NCBI GenBank assembly: GCA_022820435.1
Contig: JAJEFL010000060.1
Span: 1-42,611, forward strand
Length of the DNA: 42,611 nt
Direction: 5' to 3'
Source of the DNA: Bin80 sp022820435
GTDB taxonomy: Bacteria > Bacteroidota > Rhodothermia > Rhodothermales > Bin80
The translations under genes were made by a program, and so were the position numbers. Below are positions 27,890 through 35,896 of this stretch, piece after piece; within the stretch, counting starts at the first letter, position 1, and every line of letters begins with the position of its first letter. The notes under the pieces were generated by a model, which worked only from the letters and a program-made list of their open reading frames with translations, was not told where the DNA came from and did no database searches.

Positions 27890-28207
27890 AAAGAAATAGG
27901 CTTAAATCTGCCCTAAGATACGCCTGCCTGCGCTATTGGTCAGTTTTTGGGTTGAATTGTTATTCCACTGAATGAGGTTGCCCAATAAACAAGGCATCCA
28001 GCAAATGGAGAATGACCATTTTCGGATCCAGGAAAACCGGTAGCGAAGCATACTGCCCAGAAATCAACCGCTTAAAATGACACAAACCCAGTCACGCACA
28101 ATGAGCAATCAGGGATCTCTCAGATATTTGGAATACCTCTGCACCGGACAGGCCGCCTCCAGGATGGACACGGGAGGACTTTTCGGACGAAAAGGCAATG
28201 ACTTTTT
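27890..28207. other. Intergenic region between glycosyltransferase and duplicated coiled-coil genes
   Basis: No gene or RNA is supported here. Two short hairpins (AAATGG/CCATTT around 28002-28020, and CTTTTC/GAAAAG at 28179-28194) are visible. Neither is followed by a T-run in the minus-strand direction, so I do not call a terminator. Confidence 0.5.
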
Positions 28208-28210
28208 TCT

Positions 28211-28669
28211 CTACACTAAAACGCTCACCAGAGCACTGATCCCGGCGACCAAAATGCCCCCGAGTGCAATCCCCACTCCAATGATCCAGCGTATAATCCG
28301 GGTTTCGTTAGCATTCATCTCACCGCGCAAGTCACTTAATTCAACGCGGACAGATTCTATCTCAACGCGGACAGATTCTATCTCAACGCGGACAGATTCT
28401 ATCTCACCGCGGACAGACTCTATCTCGACACGTAAAGCACCTGTTTCGGTGTTCACATCGGCTCTCAGATCTTTTATTTCACCGCGTACAATGTTGATCT
28501 GATTATACACAAAATCCTTGGTTGCAATATCCTTACCCTGTTTCGAAAACGCATCGGCAACGGCATCCACAATGGCTTCGGCATATACCTCGGCCTGTTT
28601 CCTGTCGATCCCTGATTCGGAGAGCCTGCGGGCAATAGAGAGCGTATTGATCATATGATCTGAAAGCAT
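28211..28669 (-). CDS. DUF1640/CCDC90-like coiled-coil membrane protein, copy 1
   Basis: 152 residues from the ATG at 28669; the frame could extend 21 residues further, but the equivalent position in copy 2 has a stop (TAA), so that extension is not conserved. A second candidate start is MINTLS, five residues in. The N-terminal helix NTLSIARRLSESGIDRKQAEVYAEAI, then ATKDFV, a coiled coil, and a C-terminal membrane anchor (IIRWIIGVGIALGGILVAGI) match the small DUF1640-type proteins related to the MCUR1/CCDC90 family. The coiled coil has four near-identical heptads of EIESVRV/G type, encoded by 21-bp repeats at 28341-28424. Function unknown; likely homo-oligomeric in the inner membrane. Confidence 0.8.
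   Translation of the reverse strand: MLSDHMINTLSIARRLSESGIDRKQAEVYAEAIVDAVADAFSKQGKDIATKDFVYNQINIVRGEIKDLRADVNTETGALRVEIESVRGEIESVRVEIESVRVEIESVRVELSDLRGEMNANETRIIRWIIGVGIALGGILVAGISALVSVLV
28341..28424. repeat. Four 21-bp tandem heptad repeats (copy 1)
   Basis: TCAACGCGGACAGATTCTATC occurs three times exactly (28341-28361, 28362-28382, 28383-28403), then once as TCACCGCGGACAGACTCTATC (28404-28424). Each unit encodes one coiled-coil heptad on the minus strand. Confidence 0.95.
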
Positions 28670-28843
28670 GTGAATGTATGTATATGTGCTTTTATAATTT
28701 TGGTTCCAGATCTGCTGCAGATACCTCTCCACTCTCCATTTCCACTACCCTTGATAACGACATGGCAACACCGTTTTGCCTGCGGTTGATCTTCCCCTCC
28801 ACCCACACTCCTTTTTACGGCACTCTGCGACACTGTGCGATTC

Positions 28844-28869
28844 TGCCGCTGCAAGTTTTTTGCACAGAC
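28844..28869 (-). pseudogene. Fragment of the mlaC 3' end carried by the duplication
   Basis: The 26 bp here match 29538-29563, the last codons of mlaC (encoding LRKKLAAA), with one substitution. No other part of mlaC is present, so this is a by-product of the segmental duplication rather than a gene. Confidence 0.85.
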
Positions 28870-28926
28870 CTAAAGATAAGCATCACCCTGCAAAATCCCA
28901 CTATCACACATAATGCTTGCTTCTCT

Positions 28927-29364
28927 CTACACTAAAATGCTCACCAGAGCACTGATCCCGGCGACCAAAATGCCCCCGAGTGCAATCCCTACTCCAATGA
29001 TCCAGCGTATAATCCGGGTTTCGGTAGCATTCATCTCACCGCGTAAGTCACTTAATTCAACGCGGACAGATTCTATCTCAACGCGGACAGATTCTATCTC
29101 ACCGCGGACAGACTCTATCTCGACACGTAAAGCACCTGTTTCGGTGTTCACATCGGCTCTCAGATCTTTTATCTCACCACGTACAATGTTGATCTGATTA
29201 TACACAAAATCCTTAGTTGCGATGTCCTTGCCCTGTTGCGCAAACGCATCGGCAACGGCATCTACGATGGCTTCGGCATATACCTCGGCCTGTTTCCTGT
29301 CAATCCCCGATTCGGAGAGCCTGCGGGCAATCGAGAGCGTATTGATCATATGACCTGAAAGCAT
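28927..29364 (-). CDS. DUF1640/CCDC90-like coiled-coil membrane protein, copy 2
   Basis: 145 residues, nearly identical to copy 1 apart from scattered substitutions (for example FAQQGKD for FSKQGKD, NATET for NANET, final SILV for SVLV). It has one heptad fewer: three 21-bp units at 29057-29119 instead of four. It has the same order of N-terminal helix, ATKDFV, coiled coil and C-terminal transmembrane helix. The ATG at 29364 is the first possible start because the frame is closed by TAA just upstream. It lies 167 bp after mlaC on the same strand; co-transcription with tolC-mlaC is possible but not shown. Confidence 0.8.
   Translation of the reverse strand: MLSGHMINTLSIARRLSESGIDRKQAEVYAEAIVDAVADAFAQQGKDIATKDFVYNQINIVRGEIKDLRADVNTETGALRVEIESVRGEIESVRVEIESVRVELSDLRGEMNATETRIIRWIIGVGIALGGILVAGISALVSILV
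29057..29119. repeat. Three 21-bp tandem heptad repeats (copy 2)
   Basis: Two exact TCAACGCGGACAGATTCTATC units (29057-29077, 29078-29098) and one TCACCGCGGACAGACTCTATC (29099-29119), one unit fewer than in copy 1. Confidence 0.95.
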
Positions 29365-29531
29365 GTGGACGTACGTATATGTGCTTTTATAATTTTGGTT
29401 CCAGATCTGCTGCAGATCCCCTTACCATTCTCCGTCTCCACTGTATCTGTATCATGACATGGCAAGTCCGGTTGCTGCGGTCGATCTTCCCCTCTACACA
29501 CCCCTTTTCACAGTGCTCCGCGACACTGTGG

Positions 29532-30116
29532 CTATCCTGCCGCTGCAAGTTTTTTGCGCAGACTTTTCATGAACGCATCAAAGCCGCGCTTACGCACATA
29601 CGTCTGAAACGAAATGGAATAGCCCTCTACGGTCCCGACATCGTCAATGATGATGTCATACAGCCACCACGTATCATCCTTTCGGTGCAGCCGGTACAGC
29701 ACATCCACATCGACCTCCCGTATCTCCGCAATGGTGCTCACAGATGCCTTATCATCACGAACATCCACAGACCTGATGGTGACCGGGGCCTCATAAACAG
29801 ACAGGTCACCCAATGACTGCGAACGCACAATTTCGCCAAAAACCGTAATAAAATCCTGACGCTGCTCCGATGAGAGATCCTCGTAGTAGCGACCAAGCGA
29901 ACGTCTCCCCATCTCTTCAAAGTCAATCTGATCATTGATCAGCGAGCGTGCAATCTCCCGCATGGCCGGATCCTCCTTCATCCCGCGAATTGCGGCCTTG
30001 ATCTCCTTGTCACGCTGCGTAACGAATGCACGGACATCTGACTCTGCATCCTGTGCCACAACCAGAGGTGCCCAAAGTATCAGGGCAACCAATATCAATA
30101 GAAAATTTGATTTCAT
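29532..30116 (-). CDS. mlaC: MlaC/Ttg2D-family phospholipid-binding periplasmic protein
   Basis: 194 residues from the ATG at 30116; the longer frame would overlap tolC and lacks a signal at its N-terminus. The signal peptide is MKSNFLLILVALILWAPLVVAQ. The mature protein has the MlaC layout: a helical N-terminal part (RDKEIKAAIRGM, ARSLINDQIDFEEMGRRSLG, LSSEQRQDFITVFGEIV), then a beta-sheet (VTIRSVDVRDDKASVSTIAEI, VDVDVLYRLHRKDDTWWLYDIIIDDVG) and a C-terminal helix with YSISFQTYVRKRGFDAF. MlaC carries phospholipids between the outer and inner membranes. It follows tolC by 7 bp; MlaD, MlaE and MlaF are not in the window. Confidence 0.9.
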   Translation of the reverse strand: MKSNFLLILVALILWAPLVVAQDAESDVRAFVTQRDKEIKAAIRGMKEDPAMREIARSLINDQIDFEEMGRRSLGRYYEDLSSEQRQDFITVFGEIVRSQSLGDLSVYEAPVTIRSVDVRDDKASVSTIAEIREVDVDVLYRLHRKDDTWWLYDIIIDDVGTVEGYSISFQTYVRKRGFDAFMKSLRKKLAAAG

Positions 30117-30123
30117 TGTACTG

Positions 30124-31515
30124 TTATTCAAAAAATGAATCCATTTCACGCGTAAGTAGACCGGCATCTGCCAGAAGTTTCAGGATAGCCATATTGTAGC
30201 GGCTGACGGCTTCATAGTACTCGGCTTCCAGTGTTAGGTTGGCCTGTACCGCTTTCACCAGATTTTCGGTATCTCCCAGATCCAGATCAAAATTGATCTG
30301 CTCGACGCGAAGCCATTCCTTACTGACTGCCAGGGAGCTGTCCATGGCCGCTAGTGCCGCCTCCTCAATGATCACTTTTCGCCATGACTGTTCCAGTTCG
30401 GCAAGAATTCCCTGTTCCGCTGCAATGGACAGATGCCGCACGGCATTGTGCTGGGCCTCCGCCTCAGCAACCCGTGCCCGGGTCTGTTTGAAATTCAATT
30501 TCTGGAGCAAACCAAACCCTGTTCGGGCACTTGTGCGCCGAAATCCATCACTGATATATGGATTGGGTTGTCGAAACCGGTTGGATGCACCACTGACACT
30601 CAGTGTTAATCCAAATGCAGTTTGCGGATAATAGTCTGCTTTCGCAACACGAATGAGTGCATCGGTGGCAGCCAGTCCCGCCGCTGCCTGAAGGATTTCC
30701 GGGCGATGTCTGAGCGCCTTCTGCTGATAAAACGCCAGACTCTCCAGAACGAAGGTCAGGGGTTCAAGGGCATCCTGCACCGGAACTATACGGATAGAAT
30801 CGGCGGCCATCAACTGGCGGCGCAGTGCAGCGTGAGCACTCTGACGCTGCTGATTGACCTCCACAATGCGCCGCTGATACTCCTGCTCAGTAATGAGCAC
30901 CTCATAGCGGTCCGCATCATCAACCTCCGGGTCTCCTTCCTGAAGCAGGCGGTCAATCTCATCCATGGCCATCTTAACGACATCTCCTGCCCGATCAGCG
31001 AGCCGTTGCAGTTCATTGGTAAGCAGAACATTGTAATAGAGTTCTGCCGCACGCAATGATGCACGCATGATCGTCTCCTGTGCCCGGGCATCTTCAAGAA
31101 CTGCACCGGCGGAAGCGGCCTCTATCGCCCCCCCTAATGCTCCCCATGTGTAGATGGGCTGCACGAACGACACCTCTGCCTGTGCAAAGGGGCGAAGATT
31201 ACTGTAGTCATTTCGAACTGCGGGATCCAGATACAACTCATCATTTGGGGTTCCATTGGGATTTTCAATTCCCGGCACGACGGCCATGGCACTGGAGGCA
31301 CTGGCATCCGGAAGGACGCGGCTGCTTCGTGCCAGTGCATGGCGTGCATCGGCCCGGCGTACCTCAAACAGAGCGGCCCGGATATCCGGGCTGACCTGAG
31401 CGGTCTCTTCAAGAACGATCTTGAGGTCTACCCGCAGTGTATCCGGTGGAATCTGAGCTGCGACACCGGCCACGACCAGACCGCACACACACACCACTCC
31501 AATTTTATGGATCAT
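30124..31515 (-). CDS. TolC-family outer-membrane efflux protein
   Basis: 463 residues with a signal peptide (GVVCVCGLVVAGVAAQ). It has two copies of the outer-membrane-efflux-protein repeat. The first is RVDLKIVLEETAQVSPDIRAALFEVRRADARHALARS followed by a FVQPIYTWGA strand; the second is LRHRPEILQAAAGLAATDALIRVAKADYYPQ followed by LNFKQTRARVAEAEAQ. The long helices predict the periplasmic alpha-barrel. It probably trimerises as an outer-membrane channel. It is the first gene of the tolC-mlaC pair and diverges from the AAA ATPase gene. No membrane-fusion protein or pump gene is next to it, so the partner transporter is elsewhere. Confidence 0.9.
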   Translation of the reverse strand: MIHKIGVVCVCGLVVAGVAAQIPPDTLRVDLKIVLEETAQVSPDIRAALFEVRRADARHALARSSRVLPDASASSAMAVVPGIENPNGTPNDELYLDPAVRNDYSNLRPFAQAEVSFVQPIYTWGALGGAIEAASAGAVLEDARAQETIMRASLRAAELYYNVLLTNELQRLADRAGDVVKMAMDEIDRLLQEGDPEVDDADRYEVLITEQEYQRRIVEVNQQRQSAHAALRRQLMAADSIRIVPVQDALEPLTFVLESLAFYQQKALRHRPEILQAAAGLAATDALIRVAKADYYPQTAFGLTLSVSGASNRFRQPNPYISDGFRRTSARTGFGLLQKLNFKQTRARVAEAEAQHNAVRHLSIAAEQGILAELEQSWRKVIIEEAALAAMDSSLAVSKEWLRVEQINFDLDLGDTENLVKAVQANLTLEAEYYEAVSRYNMAILKLLADAGLLTREMDSFFE

Positions 31516-31864
31516 TTTGAATATGAGGCCGCAACCAGCAATCTATACTATGAACGCTAACGCGTGATTTATAGCCAAAGGGAATTATATATGTAGACGC
31601 TTCTCTCAGCGAAAAGGTAGCATAAACATCTGTCAAACGCTATACTGTAAATATTGGATCATTCCAAAAAACAGGGGAATCCCCTTTTGGTGATCAGGGT
31701 TCGTACATTGCCGATCATGTCTTTTCTCATTCGACCAGAGGGAACAACATTGGTTCTTAACGGATATACGGGTGTTGAGATGGCTCTAAATGTCTATTTT
31801 GCACCAAAGACGCTTGGGCTAACCGCTTTTGTCGGTCGCAGTCATTAGAAATATCATATTGAGT
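31516..31864. other. AT-rich divergent intergenic region between tolC and AAA ATPase
   Basis: Noticeably more AT-rich than its surroundings. It contains a 6-bp-arm odd palindrome (AGGGGA-A-TCCCCT near 31671-31683). A 64-codon frame from TTG at 31654 to 31848 is open but resembles nothing and lacks an ATG until mid-frame, so it is not called. The promoters of both flanking genes must be here. Confidence 0.5.
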
Positions 31865-32998
31865 ATGGATAGCAGCAGGTTGCATCTCCCTGATTTATTA
31901 ATCAAAAATTTTCGGGGGATCGGCCATCTTAAGATTAGAAATTTAGGGCGTGTTACCCTCATTACCGGCCTAAATGGTGTCGGTAAGACGACTATTCTGG
32001 AGGCAGTCCGTGTATTCGCATCTCGCGGGCATCATGATATGTTCCGAGAGTTACTTCACTCTAGAGAAGAGTGTATGGAAGCTCTCGATGAAGATCAAGA
32101 CCGTCTTCTATTTCCAGATTACGGAACTCTGTTCTTCGGCAGAAATGCTACGCCTCATAAAAAAGCCTCTGTCGGCCCGGCTTCCAGCCAAGATTGTCTC
32201 AGTATTGAGACGGTTGGCATAAATGATTTACCCGAGCCGCAGCAGGAACTGTTCTCCAAATTTCATCTCAAGGCTAGCCAAGCCCTGAGAGTTGGATATC
32301 GTAACGCAGCATTTGTACTTCCGTGGCTCACCCAAATACCCGACCTGAGAGGGACCGATCTACTTACTTCCATACCCCGGGCTTTACGAAGAACAAGGCT
32401 TAGTGCAAAGGATATGCCTAGTCCTATAAACTGCGAATCACTGGGCCCTGGCCTTCTAGATAATCCTACTTTAGCAAGTTACTGGGATAAGATTGCACTC
32501 ACTCCACAAGAAGACCTTGTATTAAGAACTATAAATCTAACCGGGCAGAAGATAGATCGTGTCGCAGTGATCGGAGATAGCACCCAATTTCGCAGATTTG
32601 ATCGTCGGATTACCGTCAAACTGCGTGACCATGCGCAACCTGTTCCGCTAAAAAGCCTTGGCGATGGTATTCGTCGCCTATTCGCAACCAGCCTTGCATT
32701 GGCGGTTAGCCATGATGGTTTTCTGGTCATTGACGAAGTGGAAAATGGAATTCATTATTCCGTTCAGCAGAATTTCTGGAGCATGATATTGAATGCTGCA
32801 AAGGAGTATAACGTTCAGGTGCTGGCTACAACTCACAGCTTTGATTGCATTAGAGCATTTGCAGGTGCTGCCAACGAAATTGAAGGACCGAATTGCGCCC
32901 TAATACGTCTGGAGGGGGAGAATGGCGATCTTCGGGCCATTAAGTATACAGAGGAAGAGTTAGATGTTGCAAGTGAGCAGAATATTGAGGTCAGATAG
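31865..32998 (+). CDS. AAA-family ATPase (ABC/SMC-like head, OLD/AAA_15-like)
   Basis: 377 residues from the ATG at 31865; an upstream TTG would add 12 residues with no support. An N-terminal IKNFRGIGHLKIRNLGRVTLITGLNGVGKTT gives the strand plus Walker A (Gly35-Thr42) typical of SMC/RecF/OLD-like ATPases. A signature-like KSLGDGIRRL (263-272), Walker B FLVIDEVENGIH (286-297) and the switch ATTHS (321-325) complete the fold. The middle ~200 residues are specific and have no long coiled coil. Such proteins often work with a nuclease or TOPRIM partner in phage defence or plasmid functions; no intact partner follows. Codons are more AT-ending than in neighbours, suggesting transfer. Family is certain, role is not. 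Confidence 0.85.
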   Translation: MDSSRLHLPDLLIKNFRGIGHLKIRNLGRVTLITGLNGVGKTTILEAVRVFASRGHHDMFRELLHSREECMEALDEDQDRLLFPDYGTLFFGRNATPHKKASVGPASSQDCLSIETVGINDLPEPQQELFSKFHLKASQALRVGYRNAAFVLPWLTQIPDLRGTDLLTSIPRALRRTRLSAKDMPSPINCESLGPGLLDNPTLASYWDKIALTPQEDLVLRTINLTGQKIDRVAVIGDSTQFRRFDRRITVKLRDHAQPVPLKSLGDGIRRLFATSLALAVSHDGFLVIDEVENGIHYSVQQNFWSMILNAAKEYNVQVLATTHSFDCIRAFAGAANEIEGPNCALIRLEGENGDLRAIKYTEEELDVASEQNIEVR

Positions 32999-33003
32999 AC
33001 AAA

Positions 33004-33075
33004 TTGATTAAACCAAAACTTCCCTCTGGTGGACGAAATCCCTTTTTAGTTGTCATCATCCGCCTTCTCAGTTGA
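33004..33075 (+). pseudogene. Possible truncated start of a partner gene behind the AAA ATPase
   Basis: Five bases after the ATPase stop a TTG opens a 23-codon frame (LIKPKLPSGGRNPFLVVI..., stop TGA at 33073). Its position matches where partner genes of such ATPases begin, and the sequence looks like a protein N-terminus, but it is far too short for any domain. Confidence 0.2.
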
Positions 33076-33077
33076 CG

Positions 33078-33105
33078 CTAGACAAGATCCACCGGACATG
33101 TCTAG
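33078..33105. repeat. 7-bp hairpin downstream of the AAA ATPase
   Basis: CTAGACA (33078-33084) and TGTCTAG (33099-33105) form a perfect stem around 14 nt, in the gap between the ATPase and the convergent GluQRS gene. No T-run follows, so terminator function is uncertain. Confidence 0.35.
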
Positions 33106-33212
33106 TGACAATATTTTGCGCTCAAATGGGCCCAAAAGAAGATCGCCCGGAAAATCGCGGTTCCGTCATCAAGATTTCCCAAAAAGGGCTTTCTCCACAG
33201 GCTGCTAACGTT

Positions 33213-34181
33213 TCATTGAAGCACTTCTGCCAAATTTCCCGGCAGCACAAAGGATGGAACTCCCCTCATGCGGCCCCAATCAAAATACTTCACCAGTTCT
33301 ACGGGAGTCAGCGGACGCACATCGGGCAGCAGCCCAAGCGCCCATGCGAGATATCCTACCAGATGTCGGCTGGCTACACCGGCTTCCCGGAGTGCCGCCA
33401 GCGAAAGCGGTGCATCTCGTTTCGAGAGCTTCTCTCCTTTTGCATTCAGAACTAGCTGGCTGTGCGCATAGGATGGGCGCGTTCCACCAAGTAAATCAAT
33501 TAACAGCAATTGTCGTGCCGTTGAGCTGAGCAAATCCTGCCCCCGGACCACCTCCGTAATCTCCATGTGCAGATCATCCACGACAACCGCCAGTTGATAC
33601 GAAAAGACACCATCCCTGCGCCGCAGAACATAGTCTCCTGCCGTGGCCGCCACGACTTCTTGCTGCAACCCACATATCTGATCGGAAAACTGGATGCGAT
33701 GACTAGGCACTTTTAGCCGAATGGAGGCATCTATCCTGGCTTTTTCGTACCAGCCGGGTTCTAAACCGGACGGACGGAGACTACGCGGATACACCGCTGT
33801 ATCTCCGTGTGGTGCAGATGCCAGAGTCCGAAGATCTCTCCGAGATAATTTGCAGGGGAACAGCATCTTCTGATGATATAACTTGTCCAGTGCAGACTGA
33901 TAACCTTTCTGGCGCAGCGACTGCAGGTAGGGTTCATGCCTCCCCCCAATATCCGGGCCTGCATCCCAGTCAAGCCCCAGCCATCTTAGGTCATCCATCT
34001 GAGACTCCTTCATGCCCGGCATCGTTCGCGGCGTATCCAGATCTTCAATCCGCAGTGTAAACAGACCATCTGCCCGTCTGGCTGCGCACCATGCAACCAG
34101 CGCCGTACAAGCACTGCCTACATGCAGATGCCCTGTCGGAGACGGGGCAAATCGTCCGTGATATCTATTAGATTGAGGCAT
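33213..34181 (-). CDS. gluQ: Glutamyl-queuosine tRNA(Asp) synthetase (GluQRS)
   Basis: 322 residues from the ATG at 34181. The frame is open for another 52 codons, but all homologous sequence starts at YHGRFAPSPTGHLHVG, the class I HIGH-type motif. It resembles the catalytic half of glutamyl-tRNA synthetase without the anticodon-binding domain: LRIEDLDTPR, DDLRWLGLDWD, VVVDDLHMEITEVVRGQDLL, and a KMSKS equivalent EKLSKRD. GluQRS attaches Glu to queuosine at position 34 of tRNA(Asp). The zinc-binding cysteines of E. coli-type enzymes are mostly missing: only one Cys remains (LFPCKLSRR) and the later YP-x-x-CR site reads YPRSLR. Transcribed alone, towards the ATPase gene. Confidence 0.9.
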   Translation of the reverse strand: MPQSNRYHGRFAPSPTGHLHVGSACTALVAWCAARRADGLFTLRIEDLDTPRTMPGMKESQMDDLRWLGLDWDAGPDIGGRHEPYLQSLRQKGYQSALDKLYHQKMLFPCKLSRRDLRTLASAPHGDTAVYPRSLRPSGLEPGWYEKARIDASIRLKVPSHRIQFSDQICGLQQEVVAATAGDYVLRRRDGVFSYQLAVVVDDLHMEITEVVRGQDLLSSTARQLLLIDLLGGTRPSYAHSQLVLNAKGEKLSKRDAPLSLAALREAGVASRHLVGYLAWALGLLPDVRPLTPVELVKYFDWGRMRGVPSFVLPGNLAEVLQ

Positions 34182-34450
34182 TCCCTTTATAAACTGTGTC
34201 TGCAAGGTGGAACCTGCCGAAACAATTCCAGAGTTCTCTGATGTCATCCATGTGCGTACTCCTTGCCGCTCAAGTGCCCAACCCGGAACACTGATGGAGA
34301 ACACATCCCTGCAATCTACCATCTCCTGCATAACCACTAAAACATTGTTCCCGAACCGTTGTTTTATGAATTACAGTTTCCATGGGAATTACCCTGCCTG
34401 CATCCTATGCTGCATAACGGGGTTAGACATGCTTTGATGCCCTAGACTTC

Positions 34451-34750
34451 ATGCAGTCAAAAAAACCCCCGACGACGTTCGCGCTTTCTGATCTCGTTGA
34501 TACTGCCATTGACGATCTTGGCATGCGGGAGGGTATCGACGAAGCGAAAGCCGTCGAGGTCTGGCATGAACTTGCAGGACCGATCATTGCGAAGGTCACC
34601 GAACGGGTCTGGACGCGTCGGGGAAAAATGTATGTTCAATTAAACTCAGGCACATGGCGGCAGGAACTACATATGCATCGGATTCAGTGGAGGGATCGCC
34701 TGAATGAGACACTGGGGAAGCGTATCATCCATGAAATTATTTTTCAATAG
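34451..34750 (+). CDS. DUF721/DciA-family protein
   Basis: 99 residues. The domain hallmark is a helix followed by VWHELAGPIIAKVTERVWTRRGKMYVQLNSGTWRQELHMHRIQWRDRLNETLG. This corresponds to the W-x-x-x-[VA]-G...I-A...T...G-x-L-x-V-x-[VL]-x-S-x-x-W-x-x-E-L pattern of DUF721. DciA members act as loaders of the replicative helicase DnaB in many bacteria without DnaC. In Bacteroidota-type genomes short DUF721 proteins are common and not all are proven loaders. It overlaps the start of the M23 peptidase gene by 20 bp and is the first gene of the plus-strand series leading into the ATP synthase operon. Confidence 0.85.
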   Translation: MQSKKPPTTFALSDLVDTAIDDLGMREGIDEAKAVEVWHELAGPIIAKVTERVWTRRGKMYVQLNSGTWRQELHMHRIQWRDRLNETLGKRIIHEIIFQ

Positions 34751-35696
34751 GTTATTACAGAATCTCCCATTGGCACGCCCCCTGCGTGATTTTGTGATTT
34801 TCTGGCGAGAAGTCTTCTGGAGAGCCGGCCCGGGGTCCCGCATCATTGTCTGGAAAAATCGTAAGTCCAGGTCCTATCGCGAATTCTATCCCAGACGATT
34901 CCATCTTCGTTCCACCTCCCTCGCTGCACTGCTGCTCTACACCTTCGCCGTTATGGGACTTGCACTCTTTTTGCTTTCGCGTGGGCTGATCCCCAACTAC
35001 AATCTCCAGGAACTTCATCAGCGCTCTGTACTGACCTCCCTTCGATTACAGGAGATCGTAGACTCACTCAATGCACAAACCCAATACCTCTCAAATCTTC
35101 AACGCCTGTTATCCGGGGACACGGACTCTGTACTCACAGATTCTGCTCTGCAGGCCAATCAACCCGGGACCCCGCTCCTGAACACAAACGGACTGATTCC
35201 GGCTCCCGTCTCTATTCTGGCAGGAGGCGATCCGTGGCCCGCTATTCCCGTCTCCGATATTCCGGCCCAAGATTCTGCTGCAAAGGTTCCATCCGCCTCT
35301 TCAAACAATTATCTGGCAAGCCTGCAACTGCCTGTGCTGCCTCCCGTGCAGGGGCTGGTCACACGCGGCTTTGATGCCGAAGAGGGGCACTATGCAATTG
35401 ACATCGCCACCAGCGAAGGATCAATTATACGCTGTATCGGAGACGGATACGTTATTTTTTCGGACTGGACCTATGAGGGCGGCTACACAATTGCAATCCA
35501 ACACGCCGATGGATACATTTCTGTCTACAAGCACAACCAGCGCCTGCTAAAACAGGTCGGGGATCGGGTCCAGGTTCGAGAAAGTATCGCGATCAGCGGA
35601 GATTCAGGAGAATACACTTCAGGGCCTCACCTTCATTTTGAACTGTGGAACAACGGCCTCGCACAAAACCCTGCCAACTACCTGATCGGCTACTAA
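34731..35696 (+). CDS. Membrane-anchored M23 (LytM) peptidase
   Basis: 321 residues from the ATG at 34731 inside the end of the DUF721 gene; an earlier start at 34704 would add nine residues with no support. A short cytoplasmic part (about 1-60, basic) is followed by one membrane helix (about 61-83), a helical coiled-coil-like stalk (90-130), a Pro/Ser-rich linker, and the LytM domain (about 205-315). Zn ligands are His220 and Asp224 (GHYAID) and His302 (GPHLHFELW); His268 (YKHNQ) and His300 complete the active site, so it should be an active peptidoglycan endopeptidase. The following gene is a bactofilin, a partnership known in other bacteria for cell-shape control. Confidence 0.9.
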   Translation: MKLFFNRLLQNLPLARPLRDFVIFWREVFWRAGPGSRIIVWKNRKSRSYREFYPRRFHLRSTSLAALLLYTFAVMGLALFLLSRGLIPNYNLQELHQRSVLTSLRLQEIVDSLNAQTQYLSNLQRLLSGDTDSVLTDSALQANQPGTPLLNTNGLIPAPVSILAGGDPWPAIPVSDIPAQDSAAKVPSASSNNYLASLQLPVLPPVQGLVTRGFDAEEGHYAIDIATSEGSIIRCIGDGYVIFSDWTYEGGYTIAIQHADGYISVYKHNQRLLKQVGDRVQVRESIAISGDSGEYTSGPHLHFELWNNGLAQNPANYLIGY

Positions 35697-35896
35697 GACA
35701 TTTAGGCAGGTACAGGCAAATTCTAATGGTGACCACCGGTTCACAAATCTTGTGATGCGTACCAAATCCGCCAAACGCTGGAATCTCGGACACCACCGCA
35801 AACCATCTGACGTTTTCACCGTACCATTGGAATCCTATGCGTAATTCTCTTTTTTTTCTTATACTTACCGGACATGCGTATCCCGACCGGTGATTC

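Larger units (their letters stand above)
28208..28869. repeat. Tandem segmental duplication, unit 1 (~662 bp)
   Basis: This segment repeats at 28924-29563 with high identity over the coiled-coil gene and its upstream region. It ends with a 26-bp copy of the mlaC 3' end. The size difference of 22 bp is explained by one extra 21-bp heptad unit plus one base. Confidence 0.9.
28924..29563. repeat. Tandem segmental duplication, unit 2 (~640 bp)
   Basis: Counterpart of 28208-28869, separated from it by ~54 bp of unrelated sequence. This unit is continuous with intact mlaC, so it is probably the ancestral locus and unit 1 the derived copy. Confidence 0.9.

Noticed and set aside
28077..28502. Plus-strand frame with repeated STRTDSI units
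   Set aside because: Antisense reading of the 21-bp heptad repeats; the minus-strand coiled coil with membrane anchor is the convincing gene, and it is conserved in both copies.
28341..29119. Short regular repeats as a possible CRISPR array
   Set aside because: The 21-bp units are directly adjacent with no spacers and keep a coding frame; no cas genes are present.
31654..31848. 64-codon frame before the AAA ATPase
   Set aside because: Starts with TTG, resembles nothing, and occupies the divergent promoter region.
33072..33455. Plus-strand 127-codon frame across the ATPase-GluQRS junction
   Set aside because: Overlaps the 3' end of GluQRS coding sequence antisense and has no domain.
34182..34337. 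52-residue N-terminal extension of GluQRS
   Set aside because: Homologous sequence starts at the HIGH-type motif a few residues after the ATG at 34181; the extension has no family resemblance.
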